Shown: positions 19,435 to 28,550, counted from the stretch's first letter. The stretch: 64,000 bases of DNA from Caulobacter zeae (GCF_002858925.1 NZ_PJRS01000049.1:124001-188000); one strand, 5' to 3'. The notes: generated from the letters alone by a model not told the origin. Program-made: numbers and translations.

Positions 19435-20298
19435 CTATTGCGGCCCTTCGACATCGTAGCCCAGCGCGCGCAGGCGGGCAGGAAGGCCGTCAGGGCCCAG
19501 CAGGTGCCCCGCGCCGACCACCACCACCGTCCGGCCGGATCCGGCCAGGCGCGCTTGCAGGGCGTCCATCCACCGTGCGTTACGCTCGACGATGAACCGA
19601 CGATAGAGGGCGGGCGAAGATTTCCGCATTCCCCCGACCACGGCGCGCTCGAGCGCTTTCTGATCGCCCTGCGACCAGGCGGCCACCAGGCGGCGATATG
19701 CGCCGGGGTCCTTTTCCAGCTGCCTGACCGTGGCGTCGAGAGTGCGGACCTGGTCGGCCTCGGAGGCGCCGGCGAACAGCGCCATCTGCTCGTCGGGGGT
19801 CTCGAAGGCCTTGCGGACGACCTTGGGCGGCGCGGCCGCCTGCAATCGCCGCTCGACCCCGCCCTCGGCCAGGCCTTGGTCCTGGGCGAAGGCGGCCGTG
19901 GTCAGCCGCACCTCGGCCATCCACGGCTTGAGGCGCTCGATCTCGCTCATCGGCACGTCCAGGCGGCTGGCCAGCTTGCGCAGCCGGGCGGCGGCGCGGG
20001 GCTTCAGCCGCGAGGTCAGGGTCTGGCCGGGCGGCAGCAGGCCGTAGGCGCCGGCCAGGTCCTGCATCCGCCGGTCGGCGGCCGCATCCATCGGGACCTC
20101 GAACCACAGGTCGTCGGCCTGGGCGAGGGCGGCGTCCAGCGCCGGGGGCTTCCAGTCGAGGTCCTTGGGCAGGACGTGCATCGAGCCGAACAGCACGATC
20201 TCGGAATCCGCGTCGCGCACCGTCCACACCGGCGGCGCGGCCAGGGCGGGGGTCGCCAGCAGGGCGGCCAGAGCGACGAGGAGGGAACGGAACATCAC
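19435..20298 (-). CDS. TraB/GumN family protein, exported
   Basis: A 287-residue protein with a signal peptide (MMFRSLLVALAALLATPALA). It has the family motifs GSMHVLP near the N terminus and GAGHLLGPDGLPARL near the C terminus, the paired Gly-x-x-His boxes of TraB/GumN (Tiki-like) domains. Members are thought to be metal-dependent proteases, but the bacterial role is unknown. It lies between mutM and the enoyl-CoA hydratase, all on the minus strand. Confidence 0.85.
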   Translation of the reverse strand: MMFRSLLVALAALLATPALAAPPVWTVRDADSEIVLFGSMHVLPKDLDWKPPALDAALAQADDLWFEVPMDAAADRRMQDLAGAYGLLPPGQTLTSRLKPRAAARLRKLASRLDVPMSEIERLKPWMAEVRLTTAAFAQDQGLAEGGVERRLQAAAPPKVVRKAFETPDEQMALFAGASEADQVRTLDATVRQLEKDPGAYRRLVAAWSQGDQKALERAVVGGMRKSSPALYRRFIVERNARWMDALQARLAGSGRTVVVVGAGHLLGPDGLPARLRALGYDVEGPQ

Positions 20299-20345
20299 GC
20301 CAAACCGGAAAGCTGCGCCTCAAGCTGGAGAAGGCGCGGCCAGGG

Positions 20346-21224
20346 TCATTTCTGACAAACGGGGCAGAAAAAGGTTGAACGCCCGGCCTGGACCTCGCGG
20401 GCGATCACGCCCTTGCAGCCAGGCGTGGGGCAGGGCTCGCCCTCGCGGTCGTAGACCCTGAACCGGTGCTGGAAATAGCCCAGCGCCCCGTCGGCGGCGG
20501 CGAAGTCCTTCAGCGACGAGCCCCCGACCTCGACCGCCTCGGCCAGCACGTCCTTGATGGCGGCGGTCAGCGGCCCCAGGCGCTTGCCGGCGATCTGGCC
20601 CGACGGCTTGAACGGCGAGATTCCCGAGCGGTGCAGCGCCTCGCAGACATAGATGTTGCCCAGGCCCGCCACGGTCTTCTGGTCCAGCAGCAGGGTCTTG
20701 GGCCCTTGCTTGCGGCCGCCGAAGGCCTTGACCAGGGTCTTGGCGTCGAAGGCGTCCGACAGCGGCTCTGGCCCCATGGTCGCGAACCACGGATGGCGGT
20801 CGACGCGGTCGGTGGCGATCAAATCCATGAAGCCGAACCGGCGCGGGTCGTAATAGGTGACGGTCGCGCCCTCTTCGGTCTCGAACACGACGTGGGCGTG
20901 CTTGTCGTCCGGCCTGACCTCCCGGGCGAAGTCGCCGGGCCTGCCAATTCTTTCCTGATTTGGGCCCTCGGGAGCCGCTATCTCAAATCTTCCGGTCATG
21001 CCCAGATGCATCACAAGGGTGTCGCCACGATCCAGCGGCGCCAGCAGGTACTTGGCCCGTCGCTCCAGCCGCAGGATCCTCGCGCCGGTCAGCCGCTGGA
21101 CGAAGCCGTCGGGCAGGGGAAAGCGCAGGTCGGGGCGGTTGGCGCGCACGCGGATGAGGCGCGCGCCGGACAGGACGGGCTCGAGTCCGCGGCGGACGGT
21201 CTCGACTTCGGGCAGTTCGGGCAA
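20346..21224 (-). CDS. mutM: Formamidopyrimidine-DNA glycosylase MutM
   Basis: Bifunctional glycosylase/AP lyase that removes 8-oxoguanine. The 292-residue protein starts MPELPEVETVRRGL, with the catalytic Pro2 and Glu3 (after Met removal Pro1, Glu2). RRAKYLLAPL carries the conserved Lys, and a C-terminal zinc finger (CPTPGC, then FFCPVCQK) ends the protein. It is divergent from ubiE with an 83-base gap. From memory, this mutM-ubiE arrangement is common in alphaproteobacteria. Confidence 0.96.
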   Translation of the reverse strand: MPELPEVETVRRGLEPVLSGARLIRVRANRPDLRFPLPDGFVQRLTGARILRLERRAKYLLAPLDRGDTLVMHLGMTGRFEIAAPEGPNQERIGRPGDFAREVRPDDKHAHVVFETEEGATVTYYDPRRFGFMDLIATDRVDRHPWFATMGPEPLSDAFDAKTLVKAFGGRKQGPKTLLLDQKTVAGLGNIYVCEALHRSGISPFKPSGQIAGKRLGPLTAAIKDVLAEAVEVGGSSLKDFAAADGALGYFQHRFRVYDREGEPCPTPGCKGVIAREVQAGRSTFFCPVCQK

Positions 21225-21307
21225 GGAAGACCCCTTAAAACGATGACGCGGCGCGAGACGCGGTCTAATAGGCGAAGATCATATAGAGAGCCCGACCCGT
21301 AGACGTC

Positions 21308-22066
21308 ATGAGCAAGCCCTCCGCCACTTTCGGATTCAAGGACGTTGATCCCGCGCTGAAGGCCGGGCTGGTGCGCGGGGTCTTCGACCGCGTGGCCAAG
21401 AACTACGACCTGATGAACGACCTGATGAGCGGCGGCGTGCACCGGCTCTGGAAGGACGCGGTCGCAGCCCGCCTCAACCCGCAGCCGGGCGAGGTGATCA
21501 TCGACTGCGCCGGCGGCACCGGCGACATGGCCCGCCGCTTCGCCAAGATGGCCCGCAACGCGCAGCAGCGCCGCGGCGGCCCCGACGCGACCATCAACAT
21601 CGTCGACTACAACGCCGAGATGATCATGGCCGGGATCGAAAAGGGCGGCGAGCCCGAGATCACCTGGACCGTCGGCGACGCCCAGCGCCTGCCGCTGCCC
21701 GACGCCTATGCCGACGCCTATGTGATCTCGTTCGGCATCCGCAACGTCACCGACATCGACGCGGCCCTGCGCGAAGCGCGCCGGGTGCTCAAGCCCGGCG
21801 GCCGCTTCCTGTGCCTGGAGTTCTCGCGTCCGGCCACCGAGGCCCTCGCCAAGGCCTATGACGCCTACAGCTTCAAGGTCATCCCGCAGGTCGGCGAATG
21901 GGTCGCCAAGGACCGCGACGCCTACCAGTACCTGGTCGAGAGCATCCGCCGCTTCCCCGACCAGAAGACCTTCCTGTCGATGATCGAGGCGGCCGGCTTC
22001 AAGCGGGCGACCTACACCAACTTCACCGGCGGCGTGGCGGCCCTGCACCAGGGCTGGGCGCTCTAG
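21308..22066 (+). CDS. ubiE: Ubiquinone/menaquinone C-methyltransferase UbiE
   Basis: SAM-dependent C-methyltransferase of the ubiquinone pathway. The 252 residues include FDRVAKNYDLMNDLMSGG, the SAM loop IIDCAGGTGDMARRF, and the C-terminal signature FTGGVAALHQGWAL typical of UbiE. In most alphaproteobacteria ubiB follows directly. Here a gene on the opposite strand lies between them. Confidence 0.96.
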   Translation: MSKPSATFGFKDVDPALKAGLVRGVFDRVAKNYDLMNDLMSGGVHRLWKDAVAARLNPQPGEVIIDCAGGTGDMARRFAKMARNAQQRRGGPDATINIVDYNAEMIMAGIEKGGEPEITWTVGDAQRLPLPDAYADAYVISFGIRNVTDIDAALREARRVLKPGGRFLCLEFSRPATEALAKAYDAYSFKVIPQVGEWVAKDRDAYQYLVESIRRFPDQKTFLSMIEAAGFKRATYTNFTGGVAALHQGWAL

Positions 22067-22086
22067 GGGCGGGCGACCCTGCGGCG

Positions 22087-22770
22087 TCAGCCGCCGCAGC
22101 GGCGTACGACGTCTGCGTAGAGGGCCTCGTCGAACTCGTTGTAGCGGGCGATCTTGCGGCGCAACTCGTCGGAGACCGGCCGGCCGGCGTGATCGCCCGC
22201 CGTGACGTTGAGCCGCGAGAGGTTCACGCCCGCCATCTCGGGGAGGACATCGGCCAACCGGGTCAAGTCCTCCTGCATCGCCTCCTGCCGGCCGATCCAG
22301 ACGCATTCGTCCAGCGTCGCCTTGGCGCGCTCGAACGTGTCCTGCATGTCCACGTTGGTGTTCAGGACATGGTCGCCTAACTGGCGGACCTGGCGATTGT
22401 AGATGTTGCGAAAGACGGTCTCGACGTCGAGCGAGAAGAAGTCGTCGATGTCATGCGACAGGGCGGCCATCACGTCCGGATAGGGCGGGACGCCCACGCT
22501 GCGGACGAAGCGGTACCACGACAGGCAACGCTCGGTCGGGTCGCGCACGGCGGTGAGCAGCATGGCGTCGGGAAAGAAGCGGCGCGCATCGGTGACGCTG
22601 ATATGGCCGAAGACGACCGAATAGCGTCGCAGCGCGTCGGCTTCGGCTTCGGTCATCTCGGAGGCCCCGAAGGCGGGGCTGACGGCGTCCTCGCCCAGGC
22701 CGCGGCAGAGCGTTTCGCGCAAGCTGGTGCCGGCCGTCTTCGGAATATGGAGGAAAACGGCGCGGACCAT
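22087..22770 (-). CDS. Sulfotransferase family protein
   Basis: A 227-residue protein with the two PAPS-binding motifs of sulfotransferases: the N-terminal 5'-phosphosulfate loop HIPKTAGTSLRE and the 3'-phosphate segment TAVRDPTERCLSWYR near residue 65. It resembles the Sulfotransfer_2 group, which often acts on surface polysaccharides. The substrate is unknown. It sits on the opposite strand between ubiE and ubiB, whose usual adjacency it breaks. A short AT-rich stretch (CACAAAACAACTACTGC, about 22782-22800) lies just upstream. These points suggest insertion. Confidence 0.85.
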   Translation of the reverse strand: MVRAVFLHIPKTAGTSLRETLCRGLGEDAVSPAFGASEMTEAEADALRRYSVVFGHISVTDARRFFPDAMLLTAVRDPTERCLSWYRFVRSVGVPPYPDVMAALSHDIDDFFSLDVETVFRNIYNRQVRQLGDHVLNTNVDMQDTFERAKATLDECVWIGRQEAMQEDLTRLADVLPEMAGVNLSRLNVTAGDHAGRPVSDELRRKIARYNEFDEALYADVVRRCGG

Positions 22771-22963
22771 GGCAGACTCACTTCACAAAACAACTACTGC
22801 AACGATAGCCCATTCGCCGCGTCAGGGGAGCCATCGGGCCCTCGGGCGAGGCGCGGGCGCGTGATCGCGGCCTGGCCTCTTGACCTGCGGCGCGGGCCGG
22901 GCTTTGAGGCCAAGTCATGATGAAGACTACCTCCGACGCGTACGCCGCTCGCGTTTTCGCCGC

Positions 22964-24478
22964 GTGAACCGCTTGGCCGCGTTCCTGCGTCTGATGGGGG
23001 CCGGTTGGCGCCTGGTGCGCGCCGACGCCCTGGTTCCCAAGGAAGTCGAGCCGCTGCTGCCGCCGTCGGCGCGGCTGGCCGGCTGGTTCCTGCGCCTGTT
23101 CGCCGGCGGCAAGACCCGCAAGGGTCGGCCGGGCGAGCGCCTGGCCCGCGCCCTGGAGGGCCTGGGGCCCGTCGCCATCAAGATGGGCCAATTCCTGTCG
23201 ACCCGGGCCGACATTTTCGGCGCGACCTTCGCCGAGGACCTGTCGCACCTGAAGGACCGCCTGCCGCCGTTCCCGACCGCGATCGCGCGGGCCGAGGTCG
23301 AGCGCAGCCTGGCCCGGCCGATCGACAGCCTCTACACGACCTTCGGCGAGCCGGTGGGCGCGGCCTCGCTGGCCCAGGCCCACGAGGCGACCCTGCTCGA
23401 CGGCGCCAAGGTGGCCGTGAAGGTGCTGCGTCCCGGTATCGAGCGCCGCGTGGTCGAGGACAGCGCCACCCTGCGCCTGGCGGCCGATCTCGCCCATCGC
23501 CTGGTTCCCGCCGCCCGCCGCCTGCGCCCGCGCGAGTTCGTCGAGGTGGTGATCCGGGCGCTCGACCTGGAAATGGACCTGCGCTTCGAAGCCGCCGGCT
23601 GCGCCGAGCTGGGCGAGGCCATGGCGCTGGACACCCACATGCGCGCTCCGGCGGTGGTCTGGGACGGCGTCGGCAAGCGCGTGCTGACCCTGGCCTGGGC
23701 GCCGGGCGTGCCGCTATCGGATCCCAAGGCGTTGGAACAGGAAGGCCTCGACCGCAAGGCCCTGGCCGACAACGTCACGCGCGGCTTCCTGGCCCAGGCC
23801 CTGGACCACGGCCTGTTCCACGCCGACCTGCACGAGGGCAACCTGTTCGTCAGCGCCCCGGCCGCCATCACCGCCGTCGACTACGGCATCGTCGGGCGCC
23901 TGGGCCTGGCCGAGCGCAAGTACCTGGCCGAGATCCTCTATGGGTTCTTGAGCCGCGACTACGTGCGCGTGGCCAAGATCCACTTCGACGCCGGTTACGT
24001 GCCCGCCCACCAGGACATGGACGCCTTCGCCCAGGCCCTGCGCGCCGTCGGCGAGCCCGTGTTCGGCCGCGACGCCCGCCAGGTGTCGATGGGCAAGCTC
24101 CTGGCCCAGCTGTTCGAGATCACCGCCCTGTTCGAGATGGCCCTGCGGCCCGAGCTTGTCCTGCTGCAGAAGACCATGGTCACGGTCGAGGGTGTGGCCC
24201 GCCGCATCGACCCCTCCCACGACCTGTGGGCGGCGTCGGACCCCGTCGTCCGCCGCTGGATCGCCCGCGAACTGTCGCCGGTGGCGCGGATGAGGGAACT
24301 GGCCGACGAGGCGCTTCGCGCGCTCAAGGCCATGGCCCGCTACGCCGAACAGCCCCCGGTTCCGCCCGCGGTGGTCGTCGAGAAGACCCCGGCATGGCCG
24401 TGGTTCCTGGCCGGCGCGGGGGCGATGGTCCTGGCCTTTGCGGCCGTTCGCATTCTGGTCGCGCTGATCCTGGCCTAG
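22964..24478 (+). CDS. ubiB: Ubiquinone biosynthesis kinase-like protein UbiB
   Basis: Atypical kinase-like (ABC1/ADCK) protein needed for ubiquinone synthesis, anchored in the inner membrane. The 504 residues from GTG 22964 contain the KxGQ motif IKMGQFLSTRADIF, the Ala/Gly-rich loop GAASLAQAH, the VAVK lysine region, the HADLHEGNLF catalytic loop and the VDYGIVGRL metal site. A C-terminal hydrophobic hairpin ends WPWFLAGAGAMVLAFAAVR. A longer frame from TTG 22880 adds an Arg-rich, unconserved leader and is not used. Its last four bases overlap the end of the convergent HIT gene. Confidence 0.94.
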   Translation: MNRLAAFLRLMGAGWRLVRADALVPKEVEPLLPPSARLAGWFLRLFAGGKTRKGRPGERLARALEGLGPVAIKMGQFLSTRADIFGATFAEDLSHLKDRLPPFPTAIARAEVERSLARPIDSLYTTFGEPVGAASLAQAHEATLLDGAKVAVKVLRPGIERRVVEDSATLRLAADLAHRLVPAARRLRPREFVEVVIRALDLEMDLRFEAAGCAELGEAMALDTHMRAPAVVWDGVGKRVLTLAWAPGVPLSDPKALEQEGLDRKALADNVTRGFLAQALDHGLFHADLHEGNLFVSAPAAITAVDYGIVGRLGLAERKYLAEILYGFLSRDYVRVAKIHFDAGYVPAHQDMDAFAQALRAVGEPVFGRDARQVSMGKLLAQLFEITALFEMALRPELVLLQKTMVTVEGVARRIDPSHDLWAASDPVVRRWIARELSPVARMRELADEALRALKAMARYAEQPPVPPAVVVEKTPAWPWFLAGAGAMVLAFAAVRILVALILA

Positions 24479-24900
24479 AGGCCCAGAGCCTCCCGCGCCG
24501 CCGCGATCGCCGCGGCGCGCACGTCCTCGGGGTAGGGAGCGCCGGCGCTGTGGCCCCACACCGGTCCCGGCCAGGCCGGATCGCCGGCCCGGCGGCCCAA
24601 GACGTGGACGTGCAGCTGCGGGGTGACGTTGCCCAGAGCGCCGAGGTTCAGCTTGTCGATGGCGACGCCCAGCACCCTGGCCACGGCCCGCACGGCCGCG
24701 CCGGCGGCGACGGCTTCCTCGGTCAGAGCCGCGCGGCCCTCGACCGACAGGTCCTCGATCTCGACCAGGCCGTCGGCGCGGGGGATCAGCACCAGCCACG
24801 GATAGCGGGCGTCGTCGTGCAGGCGCACATGGCAAAGCTCCAGCTCGCCGACCGCGTGCGAGCTGGCCGGAAAGGCCGGGTGCAGAGAAAAGTCAGCCAC
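24475..24900 (-). CDS. HIT-domain protein
   Basis: A 141-residue histidine-triad-type nucleotide-binding protein. The motif region reads PQLHVHVLGRR, so the first His of the triad is replaced by Gln while the HVHV part is kept. This variant is seen in a subgroup of HIT proteins annotated as dinucleoside polyphosphate hydrolase-like. Residues FPASSHAVGELELCHVRL form the usual N-terminal beta region. Its start overlaps the end of the mesaconyl-CoA hydratase gene by 8 bases on the same strand, so the two are probably cotranscribed. Confidence 0.8.
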   Translation of the reverse strand: MADFSLHPAFPASSHAVGELELCHVRLHDDARYPWLVLIPRADGLVEIEDLSVEGRAALTEEAVAAGAAVRAVARVLGVAIDKLNLGALGNVTPQLHVHVLGRRAGDPAWPGPVWGHSAGAPYPEDVRAAAIAAAREALGL

Positions 24901-25939
24901 GCTTGGGGACCCCCGCCCAATAGTCGAAATCCAGGATCACCGCCGGGTCGTAGACCCCGTCGCCGTCCTTGTCGGGGAAATCCGTACACGGCCTGTCCTT
25001 GGTGGCAACCAGCCGCAACCGCAGGGCGCCGATGGAGCCCAGATCCGCCTTGTCGAGCACCTCGCTCCAGGCGAACACCGTCGAGCCGGCGAAGAACGGG
25101 GCCACGTGGCGGCCGCCGTTGATCCCCAGGATCAGGCCGGCGTTCTGCAGGCCGTTGAACGACAGCGCCTTGGCCGTCGAGATCACCACCCCGCCATAGA
25201 CCAGGCGCCGGCCCGACGGGTCCTTGCTCCGCTCGAACTGGTTGAAGTGCACCTTGGCGGTGTTCTGCCACAGCCGCGTGGCCATCTGGGCTTCGGCCTC
25301 CTCCACCACCATGCCGTCGACATGGTCGATCTTCTCGCCGACCGCGTAGTCCTCGAAGGCGTGCGGCGCGCCGGCCAGCGCCCAGTCGTAGGCCGAAAAA
25401 TCCAGGCCCGGCGGAACGACCAGGTTCTCGGGCGAGACCGCCTTGGCCAGGTCAGGAACCGTCTGCCCCTCGACCACGGCGGCCGGGTCGCGCTTTCGCA
25501 CCATCACCCAGCGCACGTAGCTGAGGACGGCCTCGCCGCGCTGGTTGGTCCCAGCGGTGCGGACGTAGACGACGCCGGTCTTGCCGTTGGAGTTCTCCTT
25601 GACCCCGATCACCTCCGACGTCGCCGCCAGGGTGTCGCCCGGGAACACCGGCGCCAGGAACCGGCCTTCGGCGTAGCCCAGGTTGGCCACGGCGTTCAGG
25701 CTGATGTCGGGCACGGTCTTGCCGAAGACGATGTGGAAGGCGACCAGCGGGTCGACCGGGGCGGCGGCCAGGCCGCTGGCGCGGGCGAATTCGTCCGACG
25801 AGAAGAGGGAAAACCGCGGTCCGTAAAGCGCCGTGTACAGCGCGACGTCGCCGGCGGTCACCGTGCGCGGCGTGGCGTGGACCAGCACCTGGCCGACGCG
25901 GAAGTCCTCGAAAAAGCGTCGAGGATCGGTCTTGCTCAC
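24893..25939 (-). CDS. mch: Mesaconyl-CoA hydratase (MaoC-like, double hotdog)
   Basis: A 348-residue protein with two MaoC-like hotdog halves. It closely matches the Rhodobacter mesaconyl-CoA hydratase as I remember it: FFEDFRVGQ and HATPRTVTAGDVALYTALYG near the N terminus, FHIVFGKTVPDISLNAVANL, GEKIDHVDGMVVEEAEA, and LVATKDRPCTDFPDKDG with DFDYW near the C terminus. This enzyme interconverts mesaconyl-CoA and beta-methylmalyl-CoA in the ethylmalonyl-CoA pathway. The GTG start at 25939 has a strong AGGAGAGG site. It is divergent from mdh, whose enzyme uses malate. An open frame continues upstream into mdh but is not coding. Confidence 0.85.
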   Translation of the reverse strand: MSKTDPRRFFEDFRVGQVLVHATPRTVTAGDVALYTALYGPRFSLFSSDEFARASGLAAAPVDPLVAFHIVFGKTVPDISLNAVANLGYAEGRFLAPVFPGDTLAATSEVIGVKENSNGKTGVVYVRTAGTNQRGEAVLSYVRWVMVRKRDPAAVVEGQTVPDLAKAVSPENLVVPPGLDFSAYDWALAGAPHAFEDYAVGEKIDHVDGMVVEEAEAQMATRLWQNTAKVHFNQFERSKDPSGRRLVYGGVVISTAKALSFNGLQNAGLILGINGGRHVAPFFAGSTVFAWSEVLDKADLGSIGALRLRLVATKDRPCTDFPDKDGDGVYDPAVILDFDYWAGVPKRG

Positions 25940-26071
25940 GGCGCCTCTCCTTGTGTTTGTTGTGATCGTTTTGCCGCAGCGCAGCGAAACGGGAAAGGGG
26001 GCTTGAGACTGAGCCGCGAGGGGCGTAGACCGCGCCCCGACATTTCCTGTCCACAGCCTGATGGAGACCCC

Positions 26072-27034
26072 ATGGCTCGCGCGAAGATCGCCCTTATCGG
26101 CGCCGGCATGATCGGCGGCACCCTGGCCCACATCGCCGCTCGCGAAGAGCTGGGCGACGTGATCCTGTTCGACATCGCCGAAGGCACCCCGCAGGGCAAG
26201 GCGCTCGACATCGCCGAAGCCTCGGCCGTGTTCGGCAAGGACGTGGCCCTGAAGGGCGCCAACGACTACGCCGACATCGCCGGCGCCGACGTCTGCATCG
26301 TCACCGCCGGCGTGCCGCGCAAGCCGGGCATGAGCCGCGACGACCTGCTGGGCATCAACCTGAAGGTCATGAAGGCCGTCGGCGAAGGCATCAAGGCCCA
26401 CGCCCCGAACGCCTTCGTCATCTGCATCACCAACCCGCTCGACGCGATGGTCTGGGCCCTGCAGCAGTTTTCGGGCCTGCCGAAGGAAAAGGTCATCGGC
26501 ATGGCCGGCGTCCTGGACTCGGCTCGCTTCGCCTACTTCCTGGCCGAAAAGACCGGCGTGTCGGTCGAAGACATCCACGCCTGGACCCTGGGCGGCCACG
26601 GCGACGACATGGTCCCGATGGTCCGTCACTCGACCGTCGGCGGCCTGCCGCTGCCGGACGCCGTGAAGGCCGGCTTCCTGACCCAGGAAGAGCTGGACGC
26701 CATCGTCGAGCGCACCCGCAAGGGCGGCGGCGAGATCGTCGCCCTGCTGAAGACCGGCTCGGCCTTCTACGCCCCGGCTGAAAGCGCCATCGCCATGGCC
26801 ACCAGCTACCTGAAGGACAAGAAGCGCGTCTTGCCGTGCGCCACCTTCCTGAACGGCGAGTACGGCCTGTCGGGCCTGTACGTCGGCGTGCCGGTCGTCA
26901 TCGGCGCCGCCGGCGCCGAGAAGATCGTCGAGTTCGAAACCAACGACGCTGAGAAGGCGATGTTCGCCAAGTCGGTGGAGTCGGTGCAGGGCCTGATGGA
27001 AGCCTGCAAGGCCATCGACCCGTCGCTGGTCTAA
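26072..27034 (+). CDS. mdh: Malate dehydrogenase
   Basis: NAD-dependent malate dehydrogenase of the TCA cycle, 320 residues, of the LDH-like bacterial type. Seen are the NAD loop IALIGAGMIGGTLAHIA, the VTAGVPRKPGMSRDDL mobile loop with the substrate arginines, and the catalytic His in LGGHGDDMVPM. The ATG at 26072 follows a GGAGA ribosome site. A strong terminator follows the gene. Divergent from mch across a 132-base gap. Confidence 0.97.
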   Translation: MARAKIALIGAGMIGGTLAHIAAREELGDVILFDIAEGTPQGKALDIAEASAVFGKDVALKGANDYADIAGADVCIVTAGVPRKPGMSRDDLLGINLKVMKAVGEGIKAHAPNAFVICITNPLDAMVWALQQFSGLPKEKVIGMAGVLDSARFAYFLAEKTGVSVEDIHAWTLGGHGDDMVPMVRHSTVGGLPLPDAVKAGFLTQEELDAIVERTRKGGGEIVALLKTGSAFYAPAESAIAMATSYLKDKKRVLPCATFLNGEYGLSGLYVGVPVVIGAAGAEKIVEFETNDAEKAMFAKSVESVQGLMEACKAIDPSLV

Positions 27035-27060
27035 GACCGGCTCGACAACCCGATACGACG

Positions 27061-27088
27061 AAGGGCGGCCCCGAAAGGAGCCGCCCTT
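27061..27088 (+). terminator. Intrinsic terminator of mdh
   Basis: A 9-bp stem (AAGGGCGGC 27061-27069 with GCCGCCCTT 27080-27088) and a 10-base loop, followed by TTTTGTTTT. Confidence 0.88.
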
Positions 27089-27135
27089 TTTGTTTTCGCG
27101 CTCCTCGAACCTTCTCTCCTCTGGGAGAGGGAAAC

Positions 27136-27567
27136 TCAGTGCGCCGCCTCGCCGGGTTCCTGCGAGATCTCCTCAAGGGTCTTGCCGACCTGCTTGGCGC
27201 CGTAGTCCTTGGCCACGTCGCCAAGCGACAGGATGCCGGTCAGGTTTCCGCTCTCGTTGAGCACCACCAGGCGGCGGACCTGGTTGTTGGCCATCTTGGC
27301 GGTGGCGTCCGCCAGGATGTCGTCTTCCCTGACCGACAGCACCTCGCCGTCGCTCATCACCTCGGAGACGGGGCTGTCGAAGCTGCGGCCCTCGGCCACC
27401 ACGCGCAGGACGATGTCGCGGTCGGTGACCAGGCCCAGCACCTTGCCGTTGTCGACCACCGGCACCACGCCGCTGTCGATCTTGGCCATCACTTCGGCGA
27501 CCTTGCGGATGCTGTCGCCGGGACGGGCGACCGAGACCTGGCTGGTCATGGCGTCGCTGACTTTCAT
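27136..27567 (-). CDS. Two-CBS-domain protein
   Basis: A 143-residue protein made almost entirely of a CBS-domain pair (Bateman module). The first CBS has VVPVVDNGKVLGLVTDRDIVLR and the second has VRRLVVLNESGNLTGILSLGDVA. Such stand-alone modules bind adenine nucleotides and are common stress or energy-state proteins, but the partner is unknown. It begins MKVSDAMTS and has AGGAGGAAG upstream as ribosome site. Confidence 0.9.
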   Translation of the reverse strand: MKVSDAMTSQVSVARPGDSIRKVAEVMAKIDSGVVPVVDNGKVLGLVTDRDIVLRVVAEGRSFDSPVSEVMSDGEVLSVREDDILADATAKMANNQVRRLVVLNESGNLTGILSLGDVAKDYGAKQVGKTLEEISQEPGEAAH

Positions 27568-27644
27568 GGGTCTTCCTCCTTCAGGGGGAGTGGAATTGGA
27601 CCCGCTAGAAACCCCGCGACGCCGCAGACCGTTCCGCTTGTTCT

Positions 27645-28550
27645 CTAGGCCAGCGCCGCCTTTTGGCCGGCCAGGAAGGTCGCGACCGAGGTCGGCGCCT
27701 TGCCGGTCAGGCTTTCGACCGTGTCGGTGAGCAGGGCGTGGCGGCCCTCGGCGGTGTCGTGGTCGAAGACGGCCAGCAGCGCCACATAGGCCGGCGGCAG
27801 GCCCGCGCCGGCCAGGCCCGCGCGCAGGGCGTCCAGCGGGATGTCCTGGTGGGCCACCGGCTTGCCCGAGACCTGCGCCAGCAGGGCGGCCAGTTGCTCC
27901 TGGGTGACCGCCTCGGGACCCGTCACCTCGAGGACCTGGCGGCCCTCCGCGCCCAGCAGGGCGGCGACGTCGACGCGGGCGCAGTCCTCGCGGGTGACAT
28001 AGGCACGGCCCTTGCCGTTGGTGGCGGTGTAGAGGGTCCCGCTGGCCAGGGCCTGGCCAGCGCCCATCAGGATCGTCTCGGCATAGAGGTGGTGACGCAG
28101 GATGGTCCAGTCGAGCGCGGCCTCGGCGAAGATCGCCGCCTCGGTCCAGAAGTGGTCGTCCATGCCCGAGGCCTGGGGTCGCGCGCCGGGACCGGAGGTG
28201 TAGGCCAGGTGCTTCACCCCGGCCTTGGCGGCGGCCGCCACGGCGGCGCGGTGCTGGGCGATGCGGCGGCCGGGCTTGTCCAGCGCGTCGGTGCTGACCA
28301 GCAGCAGGCGGTCGACGCCGGCGAAGGCGGTGTCCAGCGAGGCCGGGTCGTCGAAGTCGGCGGCGCGCACCTCCACGCCCTTGGCGGCCAGGTCGGCCAG
28401 CTTGGCGGGATCACGCGTGGTGGCGATCACGTGCGGCGCGCCGGCCTCAAGCAGCAGCTCGACCACGCGGCGGCCCAGTTGGCCTCCGGCGCCGGTCACC
28501 AGGAGGCGATCGTTGAGGAAGGGCTTGGCGAGAAAGGGCTGGGCGGTCAT
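27645..28550 (-). CDS. NmrA/QorB-like NAD(P)-dependent oxidoreductase
   Basis: A 301-residue atypical SDR protein. The nucleotide-binding loop is LLVTGAGGQLGRRVVE near residue 16, followed by TTRDPAKLADLAAKGVEVRAADFDDPASL, the usual QorB/NmrA pattern without a catalytic YxxxK. It resembles quinone oxidoreductase QorB. The start ATG 28550 is chosen; the longer open frame runs through the divergent promoter. It is divergent from an HxlR regulator (QorR type), a known pairing that suggests redox-controlled expression. Confidence 0.82.
   Translation of the reverse strand: MTAQPFLAKPFLNDRLLVTGAGGQLGRRVVELLLEAGAPHVIATTRDPAKLADLAAKGVEVRAADFDDPASLDTAFAGVDRLLLVSTDALDKPGRRIAQHRAAVAAAAKAGVKHLAYTSGPGARPQASGMDDHFWTEAAIFAEAALDWTILRHHLYAETILMGAGQALASGTLYTATNGKGRAYVTREDCARVDVAALLGAEGRQVLEVTGPEAVTQEQLAALLAQVSGKPVAHQDIPLDALRAGLAGAGLPPAYVALLAVFDHDTAEGRHALLTDTVESLTGKAPTSVATFLAGQKAALA

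Noticed and set aside
22880..22963. TTG start extending UbiB upstream
   Set aside because: The added leader is Arg-rich and not conserved; GTG 22964 starts at the usual UbiB sequence.
24893..26629. 578-codon minus-strand frame as one protein
   Set aside because: The upper part is antisense to mdh. The mch start with a strong ribosome site at 25939 fits the family length.
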